From Methanoregula sp. (lineage in GTDB: Archaea > Halobacteriota > Methanomicrobia > Methanomicrobiales > Methanospirillaceae): DNA of 14,017 nt. Shown piece after piece: positions 1 to 5,952 of this stretch. A model generated the notes under the pieces. That model saw nothing but the letters and a program-made list of their open reading frames with translations, did no database searches and was not told where the DNA came from. Each line of letters begins with the position of its first letter. Within the stretch, counting starts at the first letter, position 1. The position numbers and the translations under genes are program-made. The DNA lies in assembly GCA_030653335.1 (NCBI GenBank), contig JAURZP010000471.1, forward strand, positions 1 through 14,017, read 5' to 3'.

Positions 1-1947
1 GATTTCCTGAACGAGAAACAAATCCATTCCCTTCTTTTGCAGGAAATCCCTTGTAAATATTCCCGCTTTCATACCCTCTGCAATTCCCTGGCCATTGTCT
101 TTGTATATAATCTTCAGACATTCATCTGACATTTTGGCACAGGTGAGTGAGACCTGCGTCATCGTACCCCCGTGAGTAAGGGAATTGTTTGCAAGGATCT
201 GGAATGCCTGTTCGAGCAGGGGATCGGCAAAAATTTCCAGATTATCCAGTTTTACCTGGTGATTGATCTTTGAAAAATCCAGATGTGAAATGGCTAAAAG
301 GAATGCATGATTTACATTCTGCCACCGTGGTGGTTTCATTCCCATATCCTGGTAACTGTGAGCAAATTTCAGACAATGGGTAATTTTTCCGAGTGAATCC
401 TCCATTCTGTCCATAAACCCGGACAGTTTTTTATCACTCATATCTCCTTTTGTCAGTTGCACATACCCGCCAAGGGAAAAAATCGCATTCTGGATATCAT
501 TGAATGTGACCGAATTCAAAAGATTCAGTTTTTTCTTTGACTGCTCATGCGCTTTATCCGCCCGGTTTCGTTCAGTAACATCCCGGTGGAAGGTAAAAAA
601 CGGTGCTTGCTGCGACCCGGTGTATACCACACTTACTTCTGCATCAATGGTCCGCCCATCTTTGCACCGGTACCGTGTCTCGAACCGGTCGCTGCCTTTA
701 CGGAGTATCTCTTTCATGTGGATGGCGATCATTTCCTGTGATTCTTTCACTTCGATATCAGGCAGGGAGAGATTGAGCATTTCTTCACGGGTATAGCCAA
801 GCATCGAACAGAATGCGTCATTGACATCAAGGAACGCTCCTTTCAAGTCAACAAGACAGAAACCATCCATCGCGGTTCGCAGGATCGTGCGGTACTGTTT
901 TTCTCTTTCTAAAAGGGTCTGCTGGCTCCGGGACAGATCATCGTATTGCTGGTGGAGTTCTTCTTCCTGCGCAGCGAGCTGCTCATACGCAGCCCTCAGT
1001 TCAGTTTCCGCCACTCTTCGTTTGAGTTCAGCACGATCAATTGCACTGCTTACTCTTCTGGCAACCCTGCCTACCACAACTATGGTAACTAGGGAAAAAA
1101 CCGAAATGATCAGTGCAAAGACAATGGCATTATTCACGGGTTCAAAAGAGGTGAGAAAAATGTGAACCAATTCATCAAACAGGATGATAGCCAGCGTCAG
1201 CGGAATGAACGCCCTGAGCAGCTGGGCATGGGTTGAATTACCGGTAAAATACTTTAACGGGGTTGAAAACTGTCCTGCAGCGGTTCCCAGCCCAAGTCCA
1301 AAGAGGACTAACGCAAGTGCGGATGGCAGGGCGATCGGGATTATTCCGGAACCGTAAAAAAATGGGGCTCCGTAAAGGTAACTGAGAACAAAAACAAAAC
1401 TCACGAACAAAACGATGATACCCAGAATTCCAGATACATCCCTGATACGGGGGTGCTTCTTTGACAGCTCTGGGGCAAAGAGGAGAATGAGGAGACTGAT
1501 ACCTGCCGGAAGGATCAGGCCGGAGGTAACCGGGGATATGGGTGTTGTCGCCATTCCACTCAGTGCACCGCTGACCTGTATCGACAGGTGTTCAATAAAA
1601 AAGTGATGTCCGAGTATATTCAGTGGGAACTCGATCAGCTGGATAAAGATGATGAGACCCAAGGCTCCGGTAATAACAGTTCGCGTTGTTCCACGAAGCG
1701 GTTTCTTTGCAATGCCCACAAGAACCAGACCAAAAAAAATCCAGATCAGTGCTGATGAAAACGATATTGGTTTATAACCAAGAATAATGCCGCTGAAAAG
1801 GGGAAGAGACAGATACAATCCCATTATCCCGAGAATTCCGATACCGGCTGTGCCGATACCGCAAATTGTTGTGATATGAGAAATACCAACAGAACGAATG
1901 GATTTTTCGTCATGTCCCGTTGTGTCAGGAGTGGGTGCTTGTGTCAT
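1..1947 (-). CDS. Membrane PAS histidine kinase-like protein, partial, with Asn at the phosphoacceptor site
   Basis: The frame is open from ATG at 1947 to the left edge, giving 649 residues without a stop; the C-terminus lies outside the window. About eight hydrophobic segments occupy residues 28-292 and are probably a membrane sensor. A charged coiled-coil linker (about 300-350) follows, then a PAS domain (about 350-460, with YRTILRTAMDGFCLVD and a DVTER end), a DHp-like helix from 472, and a HATPase domain (N box NNSLTHG, DNGQGI). The usual methanogen H box reads (R/F)HDI..N, but here it is FNDIQN, so N483 (codon 499-501, AAT) takes the place of His. The GxGL-type G2 box reads GMDL at 19-30. 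The two changes suggest impaired autophosphorylation, so the protein may be a pseudokinase or a dominant partner; this is inference. The start is supported by GGAGAGG nine bases upstream. No response regulator is adjacent. Confidence 0.88.
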   Translation of the reverse strand, partial: MTQAPTPDTTGHDEKSIRSVGISHITTICGIGTAGIGILGIMGLYLSLPLFSGIILGYKPISFSSALIWIFFGLVLVGIAKKPLRGTTRTVITGALGLIIFIQLIEFPLNILGHHFFIEHLSIQVSGALSGMATTPISPVTSGLILPAGISLLILLFAPELSKKHPRIRDVSGILGIIVLFVSFVFVLSYLYGAPFFYGSGIIPIALPSALALVLFGLGLGTAAGQFSTPLKYFTGNSTHAQLLRAFIPLTLAIILFDELVHIFLTSFEPVNNAIVFALIISVFSLVTIVVVGRVARRVSSAIDRAELKRRVAETELRAAYEQLAAQEEELHQQYDDLSRSQQTLLEREKQYRTILRTAMDGFCLVDLKGAFLDVNDAFCSMLGYTREEMLNLSLPDIEVKESQEMIAIHMKEILRKGSDRFETRYRCKDGRTIDAEVSVVYTGSQQAPFFTFHRDVTERNRADKAHEQSKKKLNLLNSVTFNDIQNAIFSLGGYVQLTKGDMSDKKLSGFMDRMEDSLGKITHCLKFAHSYQDMGMKPPRWQNVNHAFLLAISHLDFSKINHQVKLDNLEIFADPLLEQAFQILANNSLTHGGTMTQVSLTCAKMSDECLKIIYKDNGQGIAEGMKAGIFTRDFLQKKGMDLFLVQEI

Positions 1948-1956
1948 ATCATCAAT

Positions 1957-1963
1957 CCTCTCC
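1957..1963 (-). promoter_or_regulatory. Shine-Dalgarno of the left histidine kinase
   Basis: GGAGAGG on the minus strand lies nine bases before ATG 1947. It supports that start; another ATG at 1950-1952 is out of frame. Confidence 0.6.
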
Positions 1964-2023
1964 ACAAGGAAGGAATAGTGATTTCCTGATTATTTGTTGT
2001 TGTGGACACACTTGTTTTGTTAT

Positions 2024-2034
2024 GAATAAATAAG
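2024..2034 (-). promoter_or_regulatory. Possible TATA box of the left histidine kinase
   Basis: The minus strand reads CTTATTTATTC, the most TATA-like stretch upstream of the kinase. It lies about 80 bases before the ATG, which would give a leader of about 50 bases. It was called on composition and spacing only. Confidence 0.3.
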
Positions 2035-2054
2035 TTGGTTCAACATGAAACAGA

Positions 2055-2066
2055 GTTACCGGTAAC
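2055..2066. repeat. Perfect 12-bp palindrome, candidate operator
   Basis: GTTACCGGTAAC equals its own reverse complement. It lies between the PiT gene and the left kinase, just upstream of the kinase TATA candidate. A related inverted repeat begins 31 bp further on (2086-2104), about three helical turns away, with the shared core TTACCGGT. This is the geometry expected for a dimeric regulator binding two sites. The regulator is unknown. Confidence 0.5.
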
Positions 2067-2072
2067 CGACAT

Positions 2073-2104
2073 CTTTGAAAAAGATTTTACCGGTTAACGG
2101 TAAA
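2073..2104 (-). terminator. Hairpin plus T-tract after the downstream PiT gene
   Basis: Read on the minus strand, TTTACCG (2104-2098) and CGGTAAA (2092-2086) form a 7-bp stem around a 5-nt loop. Three bases later comes a run of five T (2082-2078 region) on the side distal to the PiT stop. This resembles a stem plus U-tract terminator for the phosphate-transport operon. The inverted repeat also resembles the palindrome at 2055-2066, so it may be a protein-binding site instead of, or as well as, a terminator. Confidence 0.35.
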
Positions 2105-2117
2105 TTACGGACATTCG

Positions 2118-2131
2118 CCGGGAATACCCGG
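2118..2131. repeat. GC-rich 5-bp hairpin with AATA loop
   Basis: CCGGG, loop AATA and CCCGG lie about 40 bases past the downstream PiT stop. It could stabilise the 3' end of the operon transcript. It has no T-tract of its own, so a terminator role is uncertain. Confidence 0.35.
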
Positions 2132-2170
2132 GGAAGAAGTGTCAGGAATTTCATTTTTAGAGTATTGGTT

Positions 2171-3202
2171 TCATGATCCGACAATAAGCCGGATCACCAC
2201 AAACGCAATAAAACCGATCAGGGCGCTGATCGGAATAGTCAGGATCCATGCAAGAGCAATGCTCCGTGCAACACCCCATTTTACGGTACTTGCACCCATG
2301 GTGGTACCCACGCCCATGATCGATGTGCAGATGATGTGCGTTGTACTCACTGGGATACCCGCAATAGAAGCCCCTATGATGGTTGCCGCTCCGGCAGTTT
2401 CTGCAGCAAACCCGTGCACTGGGCGCAGCTTTGTGATCTTGTAGCCCATGGTTTTTACAATTCGCCATCCGCCAAAGAGTGTCCCGAGTGCGATGGCTGC
2501 ATGGGCAATGAGGATCACCCATAAGGGAACCGGCAGGTTGTTTGGGTCAACTGCTGCTCCAAAATATCCTATAGAGAAAAGCAGTGGAACGATGATACCC
2601 ATTGTTTTCTGGGCATCATTTGTCCCGTGACTGAAACTATACGCTGCCGCAGAGCAGAGCTGGAGCCTCCGGAAATGAGTTTCTGCAGTTGATTTATGGG
2701 CATTTTTGGTGATGTTGAGCACGATTGCCATAAATAAAAATCCAATTGCAAAACCAATAAGGGGGGACAGGATCATAAACGCCGCTACGAGCTCAATGGT
2801 GGACCACTTGATTGCAGCCAGTCCCGCTGCGGATATACCGGCTCCTGCAATCCCCCCGATAAGAGCATGGGATGATGACGTGGGCAGGCCAAAAAACCAC
2901 GTGATCATATTCCAAACAATGGCACCGGTGAGTGCAGCGAGAATGATATAGGGGATCATAACGGTCGCAACAATCTCCAGTTGAATGATCTTGGCTATTG
3001 TACTTGCGACTGCCACCCCAAATCCGAAGGCAGCAATAAAGTTAAAAAAGGCGGCAAAGATCACTGCATTTCTCGGGGAGAGCACTTTTGTGGAGACAAC
3101 TGTTGAGATCGAGTTTGCTGAATCGTGAAACCCATTGGTGAAATCAAAAATTAACGCAATGCCTATGATGGCAATAATCAGGATAAGTGGTGCCTCTATC
3201 AT
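2171..3202 (-). CDS. PiT-family inorganic phosphate transporter (canonical copy)
   Basis: A 343-residue membrane protein of the PiT (PF01384) family, which carries phosphate or metal-phosphate driven by an ion gradient across the cytoplasmic membrane. Both halves of the inverted-repeat fold carry the family signature: NGFHDSANSISTVVST at about 23-38 and SHGTNDAQKTMGI at about 191-203. The half motifs SSSHALIGG (109-117) and VSTTH (285-289) are also intact. About ten hydrophobic helices fill the rest. The start at 3202 is fixed by AAGGAG five bases upstream. The gene follows a DUF47 gene after 28 bp, the usual accessory-carrier arrangement. It is the last gene of the four-gene phosphate cluster. 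Phosphate is the likeliest substrate; other anions cannot be excluded. Confidence 0.93.
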   Translation of the reverse strand: MIEAPLILIIAIIGIALIFDFTNGFHDSANSISTVVSTKVLSPRNAVIFAAFFNFIAAFGFGVAVASTIAKIIQLEIVATVMIPYIILAALTGAIVWNMITWFFGLPTSSSHALIGGIAGAGISAAGLAAIKWSTIELVAAFMILSPLIGFAIGFLFMAIVLNITKNAHKSTAETHFRRLQLCSAAAYSFSHGTNDAQKTMGIIVPLLFSIGYFGAAVDPNNLPVPLWVILIAHAAIALGTLFGGWRIVKTMGYKITKLRPVHGFAAETAGAATIIGASIAGIPVSTTHIICTSIMGVGTTMGASTVKWGVARSIALAWILTIPISALIGFIAFVVIRLIVGS

Positions 3203-3207
3203 GCAGA

Positions 3208-3213
3208 CTCCTT
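3208..3213 (-). promoter_or_regulatory. Strong Shine-Dalgarno of the downstream PiT gene
   Basis: AAGGAG on the minus strand lies five bases before ATG 3202 in the 28-bp gap after DUF47. It indicates translation from a shared transcript with its own initiation. Confidence 0.65.
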
Positions 3214-3230
3214 ATGTTTGACCCCGCTCC

Positions 3231-3860
3231 TTACGAGTGTCGGATAGCGATATCGGACAGCACATTTGCAACATCTTCGCAGTTGTCAGTCGCAATTTCA
3301 AGATGTTCGTAGATGTCTTTGAGTTTGATGATCGTAATAGCGTCAGTGGTCTTGAAGAGCTCAGTCACTGCATTTGCAAGTACATCATCAGCAACATTTT
3401 CAAGCCTGTTCACCTCAATGCAGCGCTCTTCGATGTATCGTGGATCTTTGATTGAACGTATGGCTTTTACCGCACTTTCGATCTCAATAGTGGACATATG
3501 AATCAGTTTTGCCAGTTCGATCATATGTGAATCAGTGCCTTTGATCCCGTAATAGTACATCTTCTCGGTTGCACCATCGATATAGTCCAGTACTTCATCA
3601 AGGGATGAAGCAAGTTTTGAGATCTCTTCGGGATCCATTGGTGTGATGAACGTACTGTTCAGCTGCTGGTAGATATCGTGGGTAATCTGGTCACCCTTAT
3701 GTTCGAGCTTCTCAATCGAGTGGCGCTTCTCTTTGACATTGGTAAAATCCTCGGTCAGGGCGACAAGCTGCCAGGCAGCTTCCTTAATAATCCCTGCCTG
3801 CTTTTCAAACAGGTCAAAAAATATCTTATCCTTTGGTATCAACAACTCACGAAGACCCAT
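3231..3860 (-). CDS. DUF47 PhoU-like accessory protein of the PiT carrier (canonical copy)
   Basis: A 209-residue, all-helical, soluble DUF47 protein (TIGR00153 type, related to PhoU), found beside PiT carriers in bacteria and archaea and thought to regulate them. PhoU relatives bind metal clusters through E/DxxxD motifs. Three are seen here: EHKGD at 53-57, ENVAD at 154-158 and DNCED at 192-196. The segment ITPMDPEEI (72-80) is also typical. It aligns without gaps to the second copy at 5107-5736, which has the same length. The start ATG 3860 matches the paralogue's MRIRDLILPEDK-like opening (MGLRELLIPKDK). A weak AGGT precedes it. It lies 28 bp before a PiT gene and 59 bp after the other one. 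Confidence 0.92.
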   Translation of the reverse strand: MGLRELLIPKDKIFFDLFEKQAGIIKEAAWQLVALTEDFTNVKEKRHSIEKLEHKGDQITHDIYQQLNSTFITPMDPEEISKLASSLDEVLDYIDGATEKMYYYGIKGTDSHMIELAKLIHMSTIEIESAVKAIRSIKDPRYIEERCIEVNRLENVADDVLANAVTELFKTTDAITIIKLKDIYEHLEIATDNCEDVANVLSDIAIRHS

Positions 3861-3887
3861 AACAAACCTACTGGTAATCGGTTGAGG

Positions 3888-3903
3888 TTCTTAAAAAATA
3901 TAG
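3888..3903 (-). promoter_or_regulatory. AT-rich element: end of upstream PiT transcript and/or promoter of the downstream pair
   Basis: In the 59-bp gap between the upstream PiT stop and the downstream DUF47 start, the minus strand reads CTATATTTTTTAAG. The T6 run could end the upstream transcript. The TATA-like core, centred about 37 bases before ATG 3860, could start a new one with a short leader. The two modules may therefore be separately transcribed. Confidence 0.3.
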
Positions 3904-3919
3904 CGAAATATTGTGGGCT

Positions 3920-5110
3920 CTATACTAACGTCAATGAAAAGCTGACAACCAGATATCCGGCCCATGAAACTACCAGCGCAAGCGGGATGGTGATTATCCA
4001 TGCTGTCATCATCTCGCGCACAACCTTCCACTGCACAGCGTTTTTGCCCCTCGTTGCTCCCACACCAATAATTGCTCCGTTAATTGCGTGGGTGGAAGAG
4101 ACGGGTATTCCCTGTTGGGTGACCATAACAAGAATCGCACTGCTCGCTGTTGCTGCACAGAACCCCTGGTACGGCCGGATCCTGGTGATATCTTTTGCCA
4201 TCTTATCAACTACCTGCCACCCGCCAAAACAGGTACCAAGCCCGATTGCTACTGCGGATGCAAGAAGAACCCACAAAGGCACTTCAAACGCGAGCAAAAG
4301 TCCGGACGAGAGCAACAGGGCAGTAATTACACCTGCCGCATGGAGACCATCATTCGCGCCGTGGGCTGTTGCCTGGACAAGGCATGCGAGAATATGCAGG
4401 GGCTGGAAAACATGTTTTGCCCGGTCCTGGCGCGAGTGTTTGATCATCTGGGAAACAAGGACATTAAATAGAAATGCACCCGACATGCCAAGAAGCGGTG
4501 AGATGAAGATGAAGAGTACGATCGCAAAGAGGCCGTGGAGCTGTATTACCCCGGCAATCATCAGGATAGGGATAATAATTCCCGCTCCGCAAACCCCCCC
4601 GAGCAGGATTCCATACCGGATATCTCCTTCAAACGCTGCACAGATGATGGCAAGTACAATTGCCCCGAGAATCGCACCAATAATCGCGTAGAAAAAAACC
4701 TGGATCACAGTGTCTGTACTGGGAAGGATAACGGCAGAAAGGCCAATCGCCCCTATCCCTGCTCCCAGTAATCCTCCCACCAGCGCGTGACTGCTGGAGA
4801 GCGGGATTCCCATACGGGTAGCGACAAAGACTAAAACAATCGATGCTCCCATTGCTACGACAATTGATAAAGGGGTGAGTGCTCCGGAGGTAACGATTGC
4901 CGTCCCTATCGTTGTTGCAACTGCAATAGAAAAGATAAACGGCCCGAGCATGTTGCATATGGCAGTAGAGAACACTGCCTTGATGGGCGAGAGCGCTTTT
5001 GTTGCTACAACCGTTGCAATCGAGTGCGAAGCGTCATTAAGACCGTTTACAAAATTCAAGGCAAGTGCGAGAATGATACCAAACAGGATCACAGGTTCCA
5101 TGCCGATCAT
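3920..5110 (-). CDS. PiT-family transporter, diverged copy with an inserted membrane segment
   Basis: A 396-residue PiT-family carrier, 53 residues longer than its downstream paralogue. The first signature reads NGLNDASHSIATVVAT (22-37). The second reads AHGANDGLHAAGVI (249-262), where the family usually has a QKTMG-like stretch after ND. The half motifs SSSHALVGG and PVSSTH are kept. Extra residues at about 132-190 contain roughly two more hydrophobic segments, separated by the polar stretch AAFEGDIRYG. It may carry phosphate with altered affinity or a different anion; this is inference. The first ATG (5110) overlaps the DUF47 stop by four bases (ATGA), which suggests translational coupling. 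An internal Met at 5101 is the alternative start. Neither has a clear Shine-Dalgarno. Confidence 0.9.
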   Translation of the reverse strand: MIGMEPVILFGIILALALNFVNGLNDASHSIATVVATKALSPIKAVFSTAICNMLGPFIFSIAVATTIGTAIVTSGALTPLSIVVAMGASIVLVFVATRMGIPLSSSHALVGGLLGAGIGAIGLSAVILPSTDTVIQVFFYAIIGAILGAIVLAIICAAFEGDIRYGILLGGVCGAGIIIPILMIAGVIQLHGLFAIVLFIFISPLLGMSGAFLFNVLVSQMIKHSRQDRAKHVFQPLHILACLVQATAHGANDGLHAAGVITALLLSSGLLLAFEVPLWVLLASAVAIGLGTCFGGWQVVDKMAKDITRIRPYQGFCAATASSAILVMVTQQGIPVSSTHAINGAIIGVGATRGKNAVQWKVVREMMTAWIITIPLALVVSWAGYLVVSFSLTLV

Positions 5111-5736
5111 GCGTGGCTCATTGCGATGTCATTGAGTGCGTGCCCGACATCATTGCACTTCTCCATCACCCGGCCGAGTCCCTCGTAGATATCTTTAAGC
5201 TTGATGATCAGCAGAAGATCCTTGGTCTTGAAGAGATCGATGACTGCCTTTGCCTGCAATTCAATTGACAGGTTATAGATCCGGTTGATCTCGATAGTAT
5301 GACTCTTCACTTCATCCGGTTTTTTTAAACTTTCTAGAGCAGTTACTGCTTCTACAATCTCTGTAGCAGACATCATGATCAGGTAGGAAAATTCCTTTAA
5401 TGTCTCATTGCTCTCGGCAAGCTCGTAGTTGCAGATCTGCTGGGTGACCCGGTCAATGCGGTCCATCACATCGTCCATCACCGGTGCAAGTCTGGAGATC
5501 TCTTCCGGCTCGAGCGGGGTGATGAGGGATTCGTTCAGCTGTTCGTACACATGACGGGTGATCTCGTCACATTTATGCTCAAACTGGCGCACCTTGTGAG
5601 ACTTTTCTGTGCCATCCGGGAGTTCATGGGTGATCTCGTTTAAAGTGACAGCAGCTTCAGAAATCATGGCGGCCATGTTTTTAAAGAGAGTAAAAAATAT
5701 CTTATCTTCAGGAAGGATCAGATCACGTATACGCAT
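5107..5736 (-). CDS. DUF47 PhoU-like accessory protein, diverged copy
   Basis: A 209-residue helical DUF47 protein, colinear with the copy at 3231-3860. The first and third metal-type motifs are kept (EHKCD at 53-57, EKCND at 192-196). The second, ENVAD in the paralogue, is YNLSI at 154-158, so that ligand set is lost. ITPLEPEEI (72-80) is intact. It overlaps the diverged PiT gene by ATGA and presumably regulates that carrier. It is the first gene of the phosphate cluster. No convincing Shine-Dalgarno precedes ATG 5736. A TATA-like box centred 28 bases upstream predicts a leaderless or nearly leaderless mRNA. The start aligns exactly with the paralogue. Confidence 0.92.
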   Translation of the reverse strand: MRIRDLILPEDKIFFTLFKNMAAMISEAAVTLNEITHELPDGTEKSHKVRQFEHKCDEITRHVYEQLNESLITPLEPEEISRLAPVMDDVMDRIDRVTQQICNYELAESNETLKEFSYLIMMSATEIVEAVTALESLKKPDEVKSHTIEINRIYNLSIELQAKAVIDLFKTKDLLLIIKLKDIYEGLGRVMEKCNDVGHALNDIAMSHA

Positions 5737-5760
5737 AAGAGGTCTGGATAGTCCCTCTGG

Positions 5761-5772
5761 TATTTAAGTATA
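5761..5772 (-). promoter_or_regulatory. TATA box of the phosphate cluster
   Basis: The minus strand reads TATACTTAAATA, with its TTAAATA core centred about 28 bases before ATG 5736. Archaeal TATA boxes sit about 25-30 bases before the transcript start, so the mRNA would begin at or very near the ATG. The absence of a Shine-Dalgarno agrees with this. Confidence 0.45.
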
Positions 5773-5777
5773 AAAAA
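5772..5777 (-). terminator. T6 terminator of tRNA-Ala
   Basis: Four bases after the tRNA discriminator the minus strand has six T in a row, typical of U-tract termination in archaea. The tract touches the TATA box of the next operon. Confidence 0.45.
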
Positions 5778-5781
5778 CGAG

Positions 5782-5853
5782 TGGACTGGGCGGGAATTGA
5801 ACCCGCGGCCTCTCCCATGCCAAGGGAGCGATCTACCACTGATCTACCAGCCC
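5782..5853 (-). tRNA. tRNA-Ala (anticodon GGC)
   Basis: A 72-nt cloverleaf. The acceptor stem GGGCTGG pairs with CCAGTCC and contains G3:U70, the identity mark of alanine tRNA. The anticodon arm is CTCCC, loop TTGGCAT, GGGAG, with anticodon GGC. The T arm contains GGTTCAATTCC. The discriminator is A at 5782. No CCA is encoded (CTCG follows), so the end is added after transcription. No intron is present. It lies between the phosphate cluster and the nicotinate phosphoribosyltransferase gene, all on the same strand. Confidence 0.96.
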
Positions 5854-5877
5854 GCTCCTCTTTAGTAGGATGCCATA

Positions 5878-5886
5878 GGTTAAAAG
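5878..5886 (-). promoter_or_regulatory. Possible TATA box of tRNA-Ala
   Basis: The minus strand reads CTTTTAACC, 25-33 bases before the tRNA 5' end, which is the expected distance. A second candidate, GTTTAAGCC, lies about 15 bases further upstream. Confidence 0.3.
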
Positions 5887-5914
5887 AATTGGGCTTAAAC
5901 AAAAGGGCATGGAT

Positions 5915-5950
5915 AAAACAGAGATCTAAAAAAACAGAGATCTAAAAAAC
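5915..5950 (-). terminator. Tandem 16-bp repeat with T-tracts, terminator of nicotinate phosphoribosyltransferase
   Basis: Two identical, directly adjacent copies of AAAACAGAGATCTAAA (5915-5930 and 5931-5946) plus a few extra A lie immediately after the stop at 5953-5955. Each contains the palindrome AGATCT. On the minus strand they give T6 and T7 tracts 16 bases apart. Successive U-tracts fit archaeal termination and would keep the transcript from running into the tRNA gene. Confidence 0.5.
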
Positions 5951-5952
5951 AA

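Noticed and set aside
3678..4691. Long plus-strand frame of 337 codons
   Set aside because: It lies antisense to the diverged PiT gene and part of DUF47, both of which have clear family motifs; its own translation shows none.
5915..5946. Direct repeats as a CRISPR-like array
   Set aside because: There are only two units with no spacer between them and no cas genes; a tandem terminator repeat explains them better.
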